Origin: Nitricoxidireducens sp046726235
GTDB taxonomy: Bacteria; Pseudomonadota; Gammaproteobacteria; Burkholderiales; Rhodocyclaceae
NCBI GenBank assembly: GCA_046726235.1
Contig: JBKPAD010000001.1
Location: 1 to 64,000 of the forward strand
Direction of reading: 5' to 3'
Length of the DNA: 64,000 nt
The stretch's first letter is position 1; the number at the start of each line of letters is the position of its first letter. The translations under genes were made by a program, and so were the position numbers. The notes under the pieces were generated by a model that saw only the letters and a list, made by a program, of their open reading frames with translations, was not told the origin of the DNA and did no database searches. Positions 15,621 to 23,819 of this stretch are shown here, piece after piece.

Positions 15621-16898
15621 CTACGCGGTCATCGGTTGCTTGAGAAGGACCACGTTAGTCTCGCCCCGCTTCCACTGCTCCAGCAGATCGGCCCACTGCT
15701 GCATCATATGGGCGCGGTCCTTCAAGTAATCCGCGTGGTTGTATGTCCGGCGGACAGCATTAGGTTCTTCGTGAGCCAGTTGGCGCTCAATCCAATCCGG
15801 CGAATAGCCCAGTTCGTTCAGGCGCGTGCTGCCCGTGGTTCGTGTTGCATGAGGGCTGAATTTTCCGGCCCAGCCCAGCACGTTCAGCATTTGTCGAAAC
15901 GACGCCGAAACCATTGGCTTTGTCTTGCTGTCTCGATGCGGGAAAACGTGCCGCCTCGTGCCTGTGATCGTTTCCATCCCGCGTAGCAGCGTCACCGCTT
16001 GGCTCGGCAGAGGAATCAGGTGCTCCTTGCGCTTCTTCATGCGCTCGGCTGGTATCCGCCAAATAGCCGCGTCCAGATCGAATTCCGACCACTCCGCTTC
16101 AACGACCTCGGAGGGGCGCGCCAGTGTCAGCCACATGAGATTGAACGCGCATTGAATCTGGTAGCCTCCGCCGTGCCCATCGACGTCGCGCAGCAGTTCG
16201 CCAATCTCCTTCGATGAAAGCGGCCGTTTGTGCTGCGTCTTGTTCGGCGGTAATGCCTTGCGGACCGGATAGACGGGATCGGTCTCCGCGCGAAGAGTGG
16301 ACACGGCAAATTCAAAGATTGCCGACATAGTGCGCCGAGCCTCCGCGGCAACCGAAGCGCCGTTGGCCTTGGCCGACTTGTTGAGGATGTCGAGGATATG
16401 CGCAGGGACGATCTGACGCATCGGCAGTTTCCCGACATGAGGGAAAACCACGCGCCGCAGCATATCGAGCCGCCGCTTCTTCGTGACCTCCTCCCAGTCC
16501 TTCATCGCCAGCCATTCCCTAGCGACAGCCTCGAAGGTATTGGCTTGCTCTAGCCCTGCCGTGATGCGGTCAAGGCGCTTCTGTTGCGCAGGGTGGATGC
16601 CTTGTTTGACCAGCTTGCGGGCGTTCTCGGCTTCTTCGCGAGCCTCCTTGAGCGAGAGGTCGGGGTAACTGCCGATGGCATAGCGGTTCTCCTTCCCCCC
16701 GATTCGATACTTCCAGCGCCAAAGCTTTGATCCGCCCGGCGTGACTTCGAGGTAAAGGCCGTTGCCGGCAGAAATCTTGTAAGCCTTTTCGGCGGGCTTT
16801 GCGCCACGCAAGGCGGCGTCGCTGACAGCCCGTTTAGGGGCACGCTTTTCCGGTGGGATTCCCGCTCCGGTGGGAACTTGGGGGCTATTTGGGGGCAT
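15621..16898 (-). CDS. P4-type tyrosine integrase
   Basis: A 425-aa site-specific recombinase that would insert and excise the island. The N-terminal arm-binding domain is of the DUF4102 type (about residues 22-105: KISAGNGLYLEVTPGG, WKYRIGGKE, IGSYPDLSLKEAR). The catalytic domain has Arg in LARPSEV, Lys in the MKKRKEH strand, HATR box, the LAHEE histidine and the nucleophilic Tyr in the RRTYNHADY segment near residue 389. All key residues are present, so it should be active. The gene begins 170 bases from ychF and its first codons contain two inverted TGCCCCC motifs. Confidence 0.93.
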   Translation of the reverse strand: MPPNSPQVPTGAGIPPEKRAPKRAVSDAALRGAKPAEKAYKISAGNGLYLEVTPGGSKLWRWKYRIGGKENRYAIGSYPDLSLKEAREEAENARKLVKQGIHPAQQKRLDRITAGLEQANTFEAVAREWLAMKDWEEVTKKRRLDMLRRVVFPHVGKLPMRQIVPAHILDILNKSAKANGASVAAEARRTMSAIFEFAVSTLRAETDPVYPVRKALPPNKTQHKRPLSSKEIGELLRDVDGHGGGYQIQCAFNLMWLTLARPSEVVEAEWSEFDLDAAIWRIPAERMKKRKEHLIPLPSQAVTLLRGMETITGTRRHVFPHRDSKTKPMVSASFRQMLNVLGWAGKFSPHATRTTGSTRLNELGYSPDWIERQLAHEEPNAVRRTYNHADYLKDRAHMMQQWADLLEQWKRGETNVVLLKQPMTA

Positions 16899-16951
16899 CT
16901 ATCTCTCTTCCAAAAAGACGCTGCGCTATATGCCCCCTATTGTGCCCCCAT
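16878..16951. promoter_or_regulatory. Cluster of TGCCCCC motifs at the integrase end of the island
   Basis: Four copies: two inverted (16878-16886 and 16889-16897, overlapping the integrase start codon and first codons) and two direct (TGCCCCCTA 16931-16939, TGCCCCCAT 16943-16951). The direct pair has the same 12-base spacing as the pair at the left end. Probable integrase arm sites; the inverted pair could also let the integrase repress its own gene. Confidence 0.45.
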
Positions 16952-17067
16952 ACTTCACGAATGTCGATGAACTATCGCGAACACAAGAGAACAGCTTTTC
17001 CTTTATTGATCAATGCCAACAAGGCACTCTCAAACATCGGCGAACATTGATGAACGTAAGTTTGCAT

Positions 17068-17091
17068 TTAGACGTTGAACAGGAAGTTCAG
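17068..17091 (+). repeat. Candidate right attachment site (3' end of ychF)
   Basis: This is the 3' end of ychF and the partner of the degenerate copy at 5756-5777. The integrase gene starts 170 bases away, the usual arrangement for tyrosine recombinases that use the 3' end of a conserved gene while keeping the gene intact. The shared core may be as short as AGACGTT. Confidence 0.35.
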
Positions 17092-18162
17092 CACGTCGCC
17101 GTCCTTGACGACGTATTCCTTGCCTTCGGCGCGCATCTTGCCGGCTTCCTTGGCGCCGGCTTCGCCCTTGTAGGCGATGAAGTCCTCGTAGGCGATGGTC
17201 TGGGCGCGGATGAAGCCCTTCTCGAAATCCGTGTGGATGACGCCGGCCGCCTGCGGCGCAGTGTCGCCGGCATGGATCGTCCATGCGCGCACTTCCTTGA
17301 CGCCCGCCGTGAAGTAGGTCTGCAGCCCGAGCAGGTGGTAGCCGGCACGGATCAGGCGATTCAGGCCCGGCTCCTCGAGGCCCATGTCGGCGAGGAACAT
17401 CTGCTTCTCGTCGTCGGCGAGGTCGGCGATCTCGGCCTCCATCGCGGCGCAGATGGCGACGACGTCGGCGTTCTCCTTGGCGGCGTGCGCACGCACGGCG
17501 TCGAGGTTCGGGTTGTCCTCGAAGCCGTCGTCCTTGACGTTGGCGACGTAGAGCACCGGCTTGGCGGTGATCAGGAAGAACTGCTTGATGTTGGCCTTCT
17601 CTTCCTTGGAGAGGTCGAGCGCGCGCACCGGCTTGCCTTCGTTCAATTGCGCGAGACACTTTTCGAGCGCGGCGGCGATGATCTTGGCTTCCTTGTCGCC
17701 GCCGGACTTGGCCTGCTTCGAGTAGCGCCCGAGCGCCTTCTCGACCGTCGCCATGTCGGCGAGCGCGAGTTCGGTGTCGATGACTTCGATGTCGTCCAGC
17801 GGATCGACCTTGCCGGCGACGTGCACCACGTTGTCGTCGGCGAAGCAGCGCACGACATGGACCACGGCGTCGGTCTCGCGGATGTTGGCGAGGAACTGGT
17901 TGCCGAGGCCTTCGCCCTTCGACGCGCCGGCGACGAGGCCGGCGATGTCGACGAACTCGACGATCGCGTGCTGGATCTTCTGCGGCTTGACGATTTTCGC
18001 CAGCTCGTCGAGGCGCGGGTCCGGCACCTCGACGATGCCTACGTTCGGCTCGATGGTGCAGAACGGATAGTTCTCCGCCGCGATGCCCGACTTGGTCAGC
18101 GCGTTGAACAGGGTGGACTTGCCGACGTTGGGCAGGCCGACGATGCCGCATTTCAAACTCAT
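17068..18162 (-). CDS. ychF: Redox-regulated ATPase YchF (Obg family)
   Basis: A 364-aa ribosome-associated P-loop protein of the Obg family that prefers ATP. The N-terminal G domain shows GLPNVGKSTLFNALT (about residues 8-22), the switch/G3 segment DIAGLVAGASKGEG and the altered G4 motif NVKDD. The coiled-coil insertion and the C-terminal TGS domain (HTDFEKGFIRAQ, then YVVKDGDVLNFLFNV) follow. Its ATG overlaps the pth stop by 4 bases. The 3' end is next to the island and is the likely integration target; the coding sequence remains intact. Confidence 0.97.
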   Translation of the reverse strand: MSLKCGIVGLPNVGKSTLFNALTKSGIAAENYPFCTIEPNVGIVEVPDPRLDELAKIVKPQKIQHAIVEFVDIAGLVAGASKGEGLGNQFLANIRETDAVVHVVRCFADDNVVHVAGKVDPLDDIEVIDTELALADMATVEKALGRYSKQAKSGGDKEAKIIAAALEKCLAQLNEGKPVRALDLSKEEKANIKQFFLITAKPVLYVANVKDDGFEDNPNLDAVRAHAAKENADVVAICAAMEAEIADLADDEKQMFLADMGLEEPGLNRLIRAGYHLLGLQTYFTAGVKEVRAWTIHAGDTAPQAAGVIHTDFEKGFIRAQTIAYEDFIAYKGEAGAKEAGKMRAEGKEYVVKDGDVLNFLFNV

Positions 18163-18758
18163 GATTCGTCCTTCTTGGGTGCCGGCGGTTTCGAGTTGAT
18201 CTTCTGCGTCGCGGCGTTGAATTCCGACTTGGCCAGCAGCGGCCACGCCAGCAGCGCACGGTCGAGCGCCTTGTCGATCTCTTCCATCTCCTCGCGCCGC
18301 GGCGGCTTGAGGACGTAGTTGACCACGTCGTTGCGCTCGCCCGGATGGCCGATGCCGACGCGCAGGCGCCAGTAGTCGTTGGTGCCGAGGTGTGCGCTGA
18401 TGCTCTTCAAGCCGTTGTGGCCGCCGAGGCCGCCGCCGAACTTGAGCCGCAACTGACCCGGCGGGATGTCGAGCTCGTCGTGCACCACCAGGATCTCGGC
18501 CGGCGCGATGCGGTAGAAGTGCGCCAGCGCCTGCACGGCACGGCCCGAGTCGTTCATGAACGTCGCCGGCATCAGCAGCCAGTGGCCCGACGCGCGCGCG
18601 TTGGCCGTCCAGCCGTGATAGCGCGATTCCTTGGCGAAGCTGGCGCCGATCTCGCGCGCGAGGCGCTCACAAAACCAAAACCCGGCGTTGTGCCGGGTTT
18701 CGGAATATTCGGCCCCGGGGTTGCCGAGGCCGACGATCAGGCGCAGCGGAGACGACAA
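18159..18758 (-). CDS. pth: Peptidyl-tRNA hydrolase
   Basis: Releases tRNA from stalled peptidyl-tRNA. The 199-aa product shows IVGLGNPGAEYSETRHNAGFW (catalytic His in the RHNAG stretch, about residues 20-24), the MNDSG loop, HDELD (about residue 96) and GHNGLKS. No ATG is available near the family N-terminus; TTG at 18758, four bases after the rplY stop, gives the right start (SSPLRLIVGLG). It overlaps ychF by ATGA. The C-terminal tail after residue 185 is Lys/Pro-rich and variable. Confidence 0.95.
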   Translation of the reverse strand: MSSPLRLIVGLGNPGAEYSETRHNAGFWFCERLAREIGASFAKESRYHGWTANARASGHWLLMPATFMNDSGRAVQALAHFYRIAPAEILVVHDELDIPPGQLRLKFGGGLGGHNGLKSISAHLGTNDYWRLRVGIGHPGERNDVVNYVLKPPRREEMEEIDKALDRALLAWPLLAKSEFNAATQKINSKPPAPKKDES

Positions 18759-18762
18759 GGAA

Positions 18763-19428
18763 TTACCGCTTGTCGGTCTTCTCGGACTTCTTCTCGGGCT
18801 TCTTCTCGGCCGGCGGAGCGACGACCGGAGCTTCGACGACCGGCTCCTCGGAAGCGGCACCGCCGCCGCGGACGACGATCGAGGCCACGACCGGGTCTTC
18901 ACCCTTGTGCAGGACGACTTCGACGCCGGCCGGCAGCTTGAGCTCGGAGACGTGGATCGACTTGCCGCCGACGAGGTCCTTGAGGTCGACTTCGACGAAG
19001 CCCGGCAGGTCCTTCGGCAGGCACTTGACGTCGAGTTCGGTCATCACGTGCTGGACCATGCCGCCGGAGAGCTTGACGCCCGGGGCGACGTCGGCGTTGA
19101 CGAAGTGCAGCGGCACCTTCTGGTGAACCTTGTGCGTGGCGTCGATGCGCTGGAAGTCGACGTGCAGGATCAGCTGGCGGTAGGGATGGCGCTGGACGTC
19201 GCGCAGCAGGCACATCTCCTTCTTGCCGCCGAGGTTCATCGTCAGCACGGACGAGTAGAACGCTTCCTTGCGCAGGTGCTGGAAGATCTCGTTGTGGTCG
19301 AGGTCGATCTGCTGCGGCTTGGCTTCGCCGCCATAGACGATGCCGGGGACCCGGCCGGCGCGACGCAGGCGGCGGCTCGCACCCGTGCCCTGCTCGTCAC
19401 GCGCATTCGCGTTGAATTCGATTTGCAT
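18763..19428 (-). CDS. rplY: 50S ribosomal protein L25 / general stress protein Ctc
   Basis: Binds 5S rRNA in the large subunit. The 221-aa product is the long Ctc form: an N-terminal L25 domain (MQIEFNANARDEQGTGASRRLRRAG start, split by pattern; HVDFQRID near residue 88), a TL5-type beta domain (about 100-185) and an Ala/Glu/Lys-rich tail ending KKSEKTDKR. ATG 19428 is chosen because GGAGC precedes it; ATG 19440 is upstream but less well placed. It lies between prs and pth in the usual order. Confidence 0.95.
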   Translation of the reverse strand: MQIEFNANARDEQGTGASRRLRRAGRVPGIVYGGEAKPQQIDLDHNEIFQHLRKEAFYSSVLTMNLGGKKEMCLLRDVQRHPYRQLILHVDFQRIDATHKVHQKVPLHFVNADVAPGVKLSGGMVQHVMTELDVKCLPKDLPGFVEVDLKDLVGGKSIHVSELKLPAGVEVVLHKGEDPVVASIVVRGGGAASEEPVVEAPVVAPPAEKKPEKKSEKTDKR

Positions 19429-19477
19429 GTAAAGCTCCATCAATTGGAACCGTCCGCGACCAGACGATCCGGGTTGT

Positions 19478-19498
19478 GCCGCGGCGACATGCCGCGGC
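19478..19498. other. GC-rich hairpin between prs and rplY
   Basis: GCCGCGGC, GACAT, GCCGCGGC. It lies just after the prs stop codon in the transcript. There is no U tract, so it is more likely an mRNA processing or stability element than a terminator. Confidence 0.4.
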
Positions 19499-19506
19499 GT
19501 GAAAAC

Positions 19507-20457
19507 TCACTCCATGAACAGCGAGGAGACCGACTCCTCGTTGCTGATGCGCAGCAGCGTCTCGGCCAGCAGGCCGGCGATCGGCACGACGCGGATGTTC
19601 TTGCAGGCCTTGGCATCCTCGCGCAGCGGGATGGTGTCGGTGACGACGAGTTCGTCGAGCGCCGATTCCTTGATGCGCGAGACTGCGGAGCCCGACAGCA
19701 CGGCATGCGTACAGTAGGCGACGACGCGCTTGGCGCCGTGGTCCTTGAGCGCCTGGGCGGCCTTGCACAGCGTGCCGGCGGTGTCGACGATGTCGTCCAT
19801 GATCACGCAGGTGCGGCCGTCGACGTCGCCGATGATGTTCATCACTTCCGAGACGTTGGCCTTCGGGCGGCGCTTGTCGATGATCGCGAGGTCGGACTCG
19901 AGGCGCTTGGCGATGGCGCGCGCGCGCACAACGCCGCCGACGTCCGGCGACACGACGAGCAGGTCCGGATGGCTCTGCTTCCAGATGTCGCCGAGCAGGA
20001 TCGGCGCGGCGTAGATGTTGTCGACCGGGATGTCGAAGAAGCCCTGGATCTGGTCGGCGTGCAGGTCGACGGTCAGCAGGCGCTGGACGCCGGCAGCCTG
20101 CAGCATGTTGGCGATGACCTTGGCCGTGATCGGCACGCGCGCCGAGCGCGGGCGGCGGTCCTGGCGGGCATAGCCGAAATACGGGATGGCGGCGGTGATG
20201 CGGCCGGCCGAGGCGCGCTTGAGCGCGTCCGCCAGGATCACGACTTCCATCAGGCTGTCGTTGGTCGGCTGGCAGGTCGGCTGCAGGATGAAGCAGTCGT
20301 GGCCGCGCACGTGCTCGAGGATCTCGACGGTGATCTCGCCGTCCGAGAACCGGCCGACCGTGGCCCGGCCCAACTTGATGTTGAGCCTCTTCACGACGTC
20401 GGTCGCCAGCTTGGGGTTGGCGTTGCCGGTAAAGACCATCAGGCTGTCGAAAGCCAT
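19507..20457 (-). CDS. prs: Ribose-phosphate pyrophosphokinase
   Basis: Makes PRPP from ribose 5-phosphate and ATP for nucleotide, histidine and tryptophan synthesis. The 316-aa product matches the class I enzyme: FTGNANPKLA start, GRFSDGEITVEI, FILQPTCQPTNDSLME (about residues 55-70), the flexible loop YARQDRRPRSARVPITAKV and the PRPP-binding motif VIMDDIVDTAGTLCKA (about residues 216-231). It follows tRNA-Gln on the same strand and precedes rplY, the conserved betaproteobacterial order. Confidence 0.97.
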   Translation of the reverse strand: MAFDSLMVFTGNANPKLATDVVKRLNIKLGRATVGRFSDGEITVEILEHVRGHDCFILQPTCQPTNDSLMEVVILADALKRASAGRITAAIPYFGYARQDRRPRSARVPITAKVIANMLQAAGVQRLLTVDLHADQIQGFFDIPVDNIYAAPILLGDIWKQSHPDLLVVSPDVGGVVRARAIAKRLESDLAIIDKRRPKANVSEVMNIIGDVDGRTCVIMDDIVDTAGTLCKAAQALKDHGAKRVVAYCTHAVLSGSAVSRIKESALDELVVTDTIPLREDAKACKNIRVVPIAGLLAETLLRISNEESVSSLFME

Positions 20458-20478
20458 GTCCGCCCCTGAAAACGAATC

Positions 20479-20504
20479 GGGCAGGCGCCGAATAGAGCCT
20501 GCCC
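20479..20504. terminator. Hairpin between tRNA-Gln and prs
   Basis: GGGCAGGC and GCCTGCCC with a 10-base loop, in the leader between tRNA-Gln and prs. A run of six T follows 8 bases later on the plus strand; on the minus (transcribed) strand only TTTT follows at a distance. It may be a weak terminator or an RNA processing site. Confidence 0.35.
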
Positions 20505-20517
20505 GCCACGAGTTTTT

Positions 20518-20594
20518 TGGCTGGGGAGGAAGGATTCGAACCTTCGCATGCCGGAATCAAAATCCGGTGCCTTAACCAGCTTGGCGACTCCCCA
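20518..20594 (-). tRNA. tRNA-Gln (anticodon TTG)
   Basis: A complete cloverleaf of 77 bases including CCA. The acceptor stem is TGGGGAG paired with CTCCCCA, the anticodon loop contains TTTTGAT (anticodon TTG), and the T loop reads GGTTCGAATCC. CCA is encoded. It lies between ispE and prs, as in other betaproteobacteria. It is not the insertion site of the island, which lies 3.4 kb away. Confidence 0.95.
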
Positions 20595-20658
20595 TTCGGC
20601 TTGGCGACCCTGATTGCCGGTCCGCCGAAAGGACGCGCATTCTCCGGGTTTTCCGGCG

Positions 20659-21513
20659 CTATGTCAATGCAGCAGCAGGGTTTTGGTCGAGACCGCGGGC
20701 GACGAAGCCGCGCATCGTGTCCGGAAGGGCGTCCAGAGCGGCCCGCGCATCGGATTCACCGGCAAAAGCCGCGAAACAGCAGGCGCCCGAACCGCTCATG
20801 TGGGCAGGACCGCGCTCGCGCAGCCATTGCAGGTGGCGCGCCACCTCCGGATAAAGCCGGCAGGCGACCGGCTCGAGGTCGTTGCCGCCGAACCCGGGCC
20901 GCCAGTCGGCGGCGGCGATCGCAGGCGTGTCGCGCCGCAGGTCGGGCGCGCGGAAGATTTCCGGCGTCGGCACCGCCACGTCGGGCGTGGTCACCAGATA
21001 CCAGGCCGGCGGGGGTGAAACGTCGGAGAAACGCTCGCCGATGCCTTCGGCGAAGGTGCTGCGACCGTGCACGAACACGGGCACATCGGCGCCAAGGCTG
21101 AGGCCGAGGCGCTGCAATTCCTCCGGCGAGAGGCCGCAGCCCCAGAGGCGGTTGAGTGCCAGCAGCGTCGTCGCGGCGTCGGAACTGCCACCGCCGAGTC
21201 CGCCGCCCATGGGAATGCGCTTGTCGAGTTCGATGGTCACGCCCTGCCGTCCGCCGACGGTCTCGCGCAGCAGGCGTGCGGCACGCACCGTGAGGTCGGT
21301 TTCGGGATCGACGCCGGGAAGCGGCCGAGCAGGCAGGATCGCGTCGTCGTCGCGCGGCGCGAAGCGCAGCACGTCGCAGCAGTCGATGAAGCGGAACACG
21401 GTCTGCAGAAGATGGTAGCCGTCGGTCCGGCGCCCGACCACGTGCAGGAACAGGTTGATCTTGGCTGGCGCGGGCCAGGCGCGCTGCCAGTCGTCGCTCA
21501 ATCCAGCCGCCAT
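20659..21513 (-). CDS. ispE: 4-diphosphocytidyl-2-C-methyl-D-erythritol kinase
   Basis: The GHMP kinase of the MEP isoprenoid pathway. The 284-aa product shows WPAPAKINLFLHVVGRRTDGYH (about residues 13-34), the ATP-binding glycine loop PMGGGLGGGSSDAA (about 100-113) and the C-terminal MSGSGACCFA loop (about 239-248). The gene overlaps the lolB stop by 16 bases if ATG 21513 is used. Order lolB-ispE-tRNA-Gln-prs is as expected. Confidence 0.96.
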   Translation of the reverse strand: MAAGLSDDWQRAWPAPAKINLFLHVVGRRTDGYHLLQTVFRFIDCCDVLRFAPRDDDAILPARPLPGVDPETDLTVRAARLLRETVGGRQGVTIELDKRIPMGGGLGGGSSDAATTLLALNRLWGCGLSPEELQRLGLSLGADVPVFVHGRSTFAEGIGERFSDVSPPPAWYLVTTPDVAVPTPEIFRAPDLRRDTPAIAAADWRPGFGGNDLEPVACRLYPEVARHLQWLRERGPAHMSGSGACCFAAFAGESDARAALDALPDTMRGFVARGLDQNPAAALT

Positions 21514-22058
21514 TCGTCCACCTTGAAGCGCAGCTCGATGTCGTCGCGGCGGAATTCGACCAGCGTCGGCAGCGCATGGGCGGCCGGCGACTCGTAGTCG
21601 AGATAGCGGATGTCCCAGCCTTCGACGAAGGCCTGGCGCGGACGGCCGAGGGCATCGCGCTCCGTCGCCGCCACCTCGCCGACCAGCCAGCGCGGCAGCG
21701 CAGACAAGGGCAGCGCGAAGCCGAAAACCTGCGCCGACAGGCCTTCCCAGTCCGCCGCCTCGACGCTCTGCCGGTCGGCGGTGAGCAGCCGGGCGCCGCG
21801 CGCGTCGCGCGTCAGCTCGGCGACGCCCTGCCCGAGGGGCGTAGTCAGCAGGATGCTGTCGGCGGCGGGATCGTGCCGCCAGGAGAGGTTGGCGTGGTTG
21901 CGCTTTTCGCCCTGGCGCACGGCGAGGCGGCCGTCGACGCCGAACGCCGTGATGCCGGCGCGCGCCGGACGCGCGACGATCTCGCCGGCTTCGCGCGGCG
22001 CCAGCGCCTCGCAGCCGGCGAGCAGGCCGGCGGCCAGCAGGACCAGCAGCGCTCTCAG
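21498..22058 (-). CDS. lolB: Outer membrane lipoprotein insertion protein LolB
   Basis: Receives lipoproteins from LolA and inserts them in the outer membrane. The 186-aa product has a lipoprotein signal with lipobox LLAGC (Cys at about residue 16), and the LolB barrel features GVDGRLAVRQGEK and LSWRHDP. No ATG or GTG lies at the expected place; the best start is CTG at 22058 (reading MRALLVLLAAG), which overlaps the TGA of the TPR gene by 2 bases. This non-canonical start should be viewed as provisional. The 3' end overlaps ispE. Confidence 0.88.
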   Translation of the reverse strand: MRALLVLLAAGLLAGCEALAPREAGEIVARPARAGITAFGVDGRLAVRQGEKRNHANLSWRHDPAADSILLTTPLGQGVAELTRDARGARLLTADRQSVEAADWEGLSAQVFGFALPLSALPRWLVGEVAATERDALGRPRQAFVEGWDIRYLDYESPAAHALPTLVEFRRDDIELRFKVDEWRLD

Positions 22059-23752
22059 GGTGTGAACCGCTTGATCGTCGCGGCCAGCGCGGCGTTGCCG
22101 GGGCTCGTCTTGGCCGCTTCGTTCCAGGCCTTGACGGCCTCGTCCTGGCGTCCGAGCATCCACAGGACTTCGCCGTAGTGCGCGGCGATCTCGGGATCGG
22201 CCCGCAGCGACAGCGCGCGCTGGAGCACGTCGAGGGCGCCGCGCATGTCGCCGCGGCGATACAGCAGCCAGCCCTTGCTGTCGAGGACGAACGGGTCGTC
22301 GGGCGTGAGCTGCAGCGCCTTGTCGATCAACTGGCCGGCCTCCTCGAGACGCTCGCCGCGATCGGCCAGCGAGTAGCCGAGGGCGTTGTAGGCGTGCGCG
22401 TGATCCGGCTTGAGCTCGATGAGGCGGCGCAGGTATTTCTCGAGCGTGTCGGTGCGGCCGACCTTCTCCGCGGCCAGCGCGGCCTCGTACAGCAGTTCGG
22501 GCTGATCCGGCGACGCGGCAAGGCCGCCTTCGAGCACGGCATAGGCGTCGGCCGGGCGCCCTGCCTCGCGCAACAGCTGCGCCTCGCCGAGCAGGAGCTG
22601 CGCGCGATCGCGCGGATTGACGGCCTTGGCGCTCGCGAGCCGCTTGCGGGCTTCGTCGAAGCGGCCCGACTGCGCCAGCGCGTTGGCCATGCGCACCTGC
22701 GCCGGCACGTATTGCGGGCCGTCGCCAATCTGCTCGTACCAGCGGATCGCGTCGTCCCACTGCTTGCGCTCCTCCGCGATCTGCCCGAGGTAGAGGCGCG
22801 CCGTGTCGATTTCCGAGTGCCCCATCTCGACGAGGCGCAGCAACTGCTTCTCGGCGACCACGGAGTCGTTGAGCTGGAGCGAAAGCACGCCGACCGCATA
22901 GATGGCGTCGGCGTTGCCCGGATTCTCCTCGAGGATCGCGCTGAACTCGCGCCGGGCTTCTTCGAAGCGCTTTTCGCCGACCAGCGTGCGGGCGTAGGCG
23001 ATGCGCACGTCGCGCGCCTTCGGGTTGGCGGCGATGAATTCCTTGAGGCCTTCGAGGTTCTTCGGGCTCGGCGTGACCTGCGCGCGCACCAGGGCGGCCT
23101 GTTCCCAGTCGGGACGGATGCTGAGCGCCCGCTCGATCTCGAGCTGCGCGCGATACGGATCCTGCGCCTCGTAGCACGCCACGGCGCGCGCGAAGTGCGC
23201 CTCGGCGACGCCGAGGTAGGGCACGGTCACTTCGTCGATGATGCGTCGAACCGCCGCCTTGTCGGTGCTGCGCTGGAACACCTGGTTGAGGCGCAGCAGC
23301 GCCGGCCCGACGTCGGGGCGCGCCGCCTCGAGCAGCTTGGCGACATGAACGCCGAGTTCCTCGGTGCGGCCCGCGGCGGCGAGCAGGCTGGCCAGCATGT
23401 GGCGCGCCGGCGACGAATCCGGCTCGATCTCGACCCACAGGCGCGCCGATTCGAGCGCCGGCTCGTACTGGCGCGCATAGACGGCCATCTCGGCCGCGCG
23501 CCTGGCGATGCGCGGGTCGCGCGTCTGCTTGGCGAGGTCGCGATAGGTGCCGACGGACAGGCCCGCGTCGCCGCGGTGCCCGGCCATTTCTGCCACCAGG
23601 AAGCGCAGCAGCAACTGGGGCGTCAGCTCGATCTTCGGCAGGCGCGCGGTCGCGGTCTCGTCGAGCGTCGCCTGCGGATCGGCCTCCTGCGCGCACAGCG
23701 GAGAAGCGGTCAAAGCGGCCGCCACGAGGGTTGCGATAAGTCGCGACTTCAT
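22055..23752 (-). CDS. Exported TPR-repeat protein
   Basis: A 565-aa periplasmic protein with signal peptide (MKSRLIATLVAAALTASPLCAQ) and an array of tetratricopeptide repeats covering most of the chain; the C-terminal ones are the clearest (YNALGYSLADRGERLEEAG, VLDSKGWLLYRRGD, AHYGEVLWMLGRQDEAVKAW). Upstream of lolB and overlapping it, the gene matches the TPR protein usually found next to lolB in betaproteobacteria. It is probably a scaffold for envelope proteins; no partner can be named. The start is the ATG before the signal peptide. Confidence 0.85.
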   Translation of the reverse strand: MKSRLIATLVAAALTASPLCAQEADPQATLDETATARLPKIELTPQLLLRFLVAEMAGHRGDAGLSVGTYRDLAKQTRDPRIARRAAEMAVYARQYEPALESARLWVEIEPDSSPARHMLASLLAAAGRTEELGVHVAKLLEAARPDVGPALLRLNQVFQRSTDKAAVRRIIDEVTVPYLGVAEAHFARAVACYEAQDPYRAQLEIERALSIRPDWEQAALVRAQVTPSPKNLEGLKEFIAANPKARDVRIAYARTLVGEKRFEEARREFSAILEENPGNADAIYAVGVLSLQLNDSVVAEKQLLRLVEMGHSEIDTARLYLGQIAEERKQWDDAIRWYEQIGDGPQYVPAQVRMANALAQSGRFDEARKRLASAKAVNPRDRAQLLLGEAQLLREAGRPADAYAVLEGGLAASPDQPELLYEAALAAEKVGRTDTLEKYLRRLIELKPDHAHAYNALGYSLADRGERLEEAGQLIDKALQLTPDDPFVLDSKGWLLYRRGDMRGALDVLQRALSLRADPEIAAHYGEVLWMLGRQDEAVKAWNEAAKTSPGNAALAATIKRFTP

Positions 23753-23819
23753 AGGGGAACGGAAGGAAAAGTGCTTCAAATACAATGGGGCCATCTTAGC
23801 AGCTTCGCAAGTGCGCCAC

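Larger units (their letters stand above)
5758..17075. mobile_element. Integrated genomic island next to the 3' end of ychF
   Basis: A block of accessory genes with visibly lower GC than its flanks, between the M48 protease gene and ychF. It carries a P4-type tyrosine integrase at the ychF end, an AlpA-like excisionase, an ArdC antirestriction protein, an HUH endonuclease and defence-like nucleases. Paired TGCCCCC motifs occur near both ends. The boundaries are inferred: the right end is taken at the ychF stop codon region and the left end at a degenerate copy of that sequence at about 5758-5777. The core genes on both sides are conserved betaproteobacterial chromosome. No conjugation genes are seen, so it would need a helper to move between cells. 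Confidence 0.8.

Noticed and set aside
18631..20469. Long open frame (612 codons) on the plus strand opposite pth, rplY and prs
   Set aside because: It is antisense to three conserved genes, is rich in Arg, Asp, Val and Gly as expected of a GC-rich shadow frame, and has no family pattern.
20518..20594. tRNA-Gln as the integration site of the island
   Set aside because: The island ends near ychF, more than 3 kb away, with intact core genes in between and no tRNA fragment at the left end.
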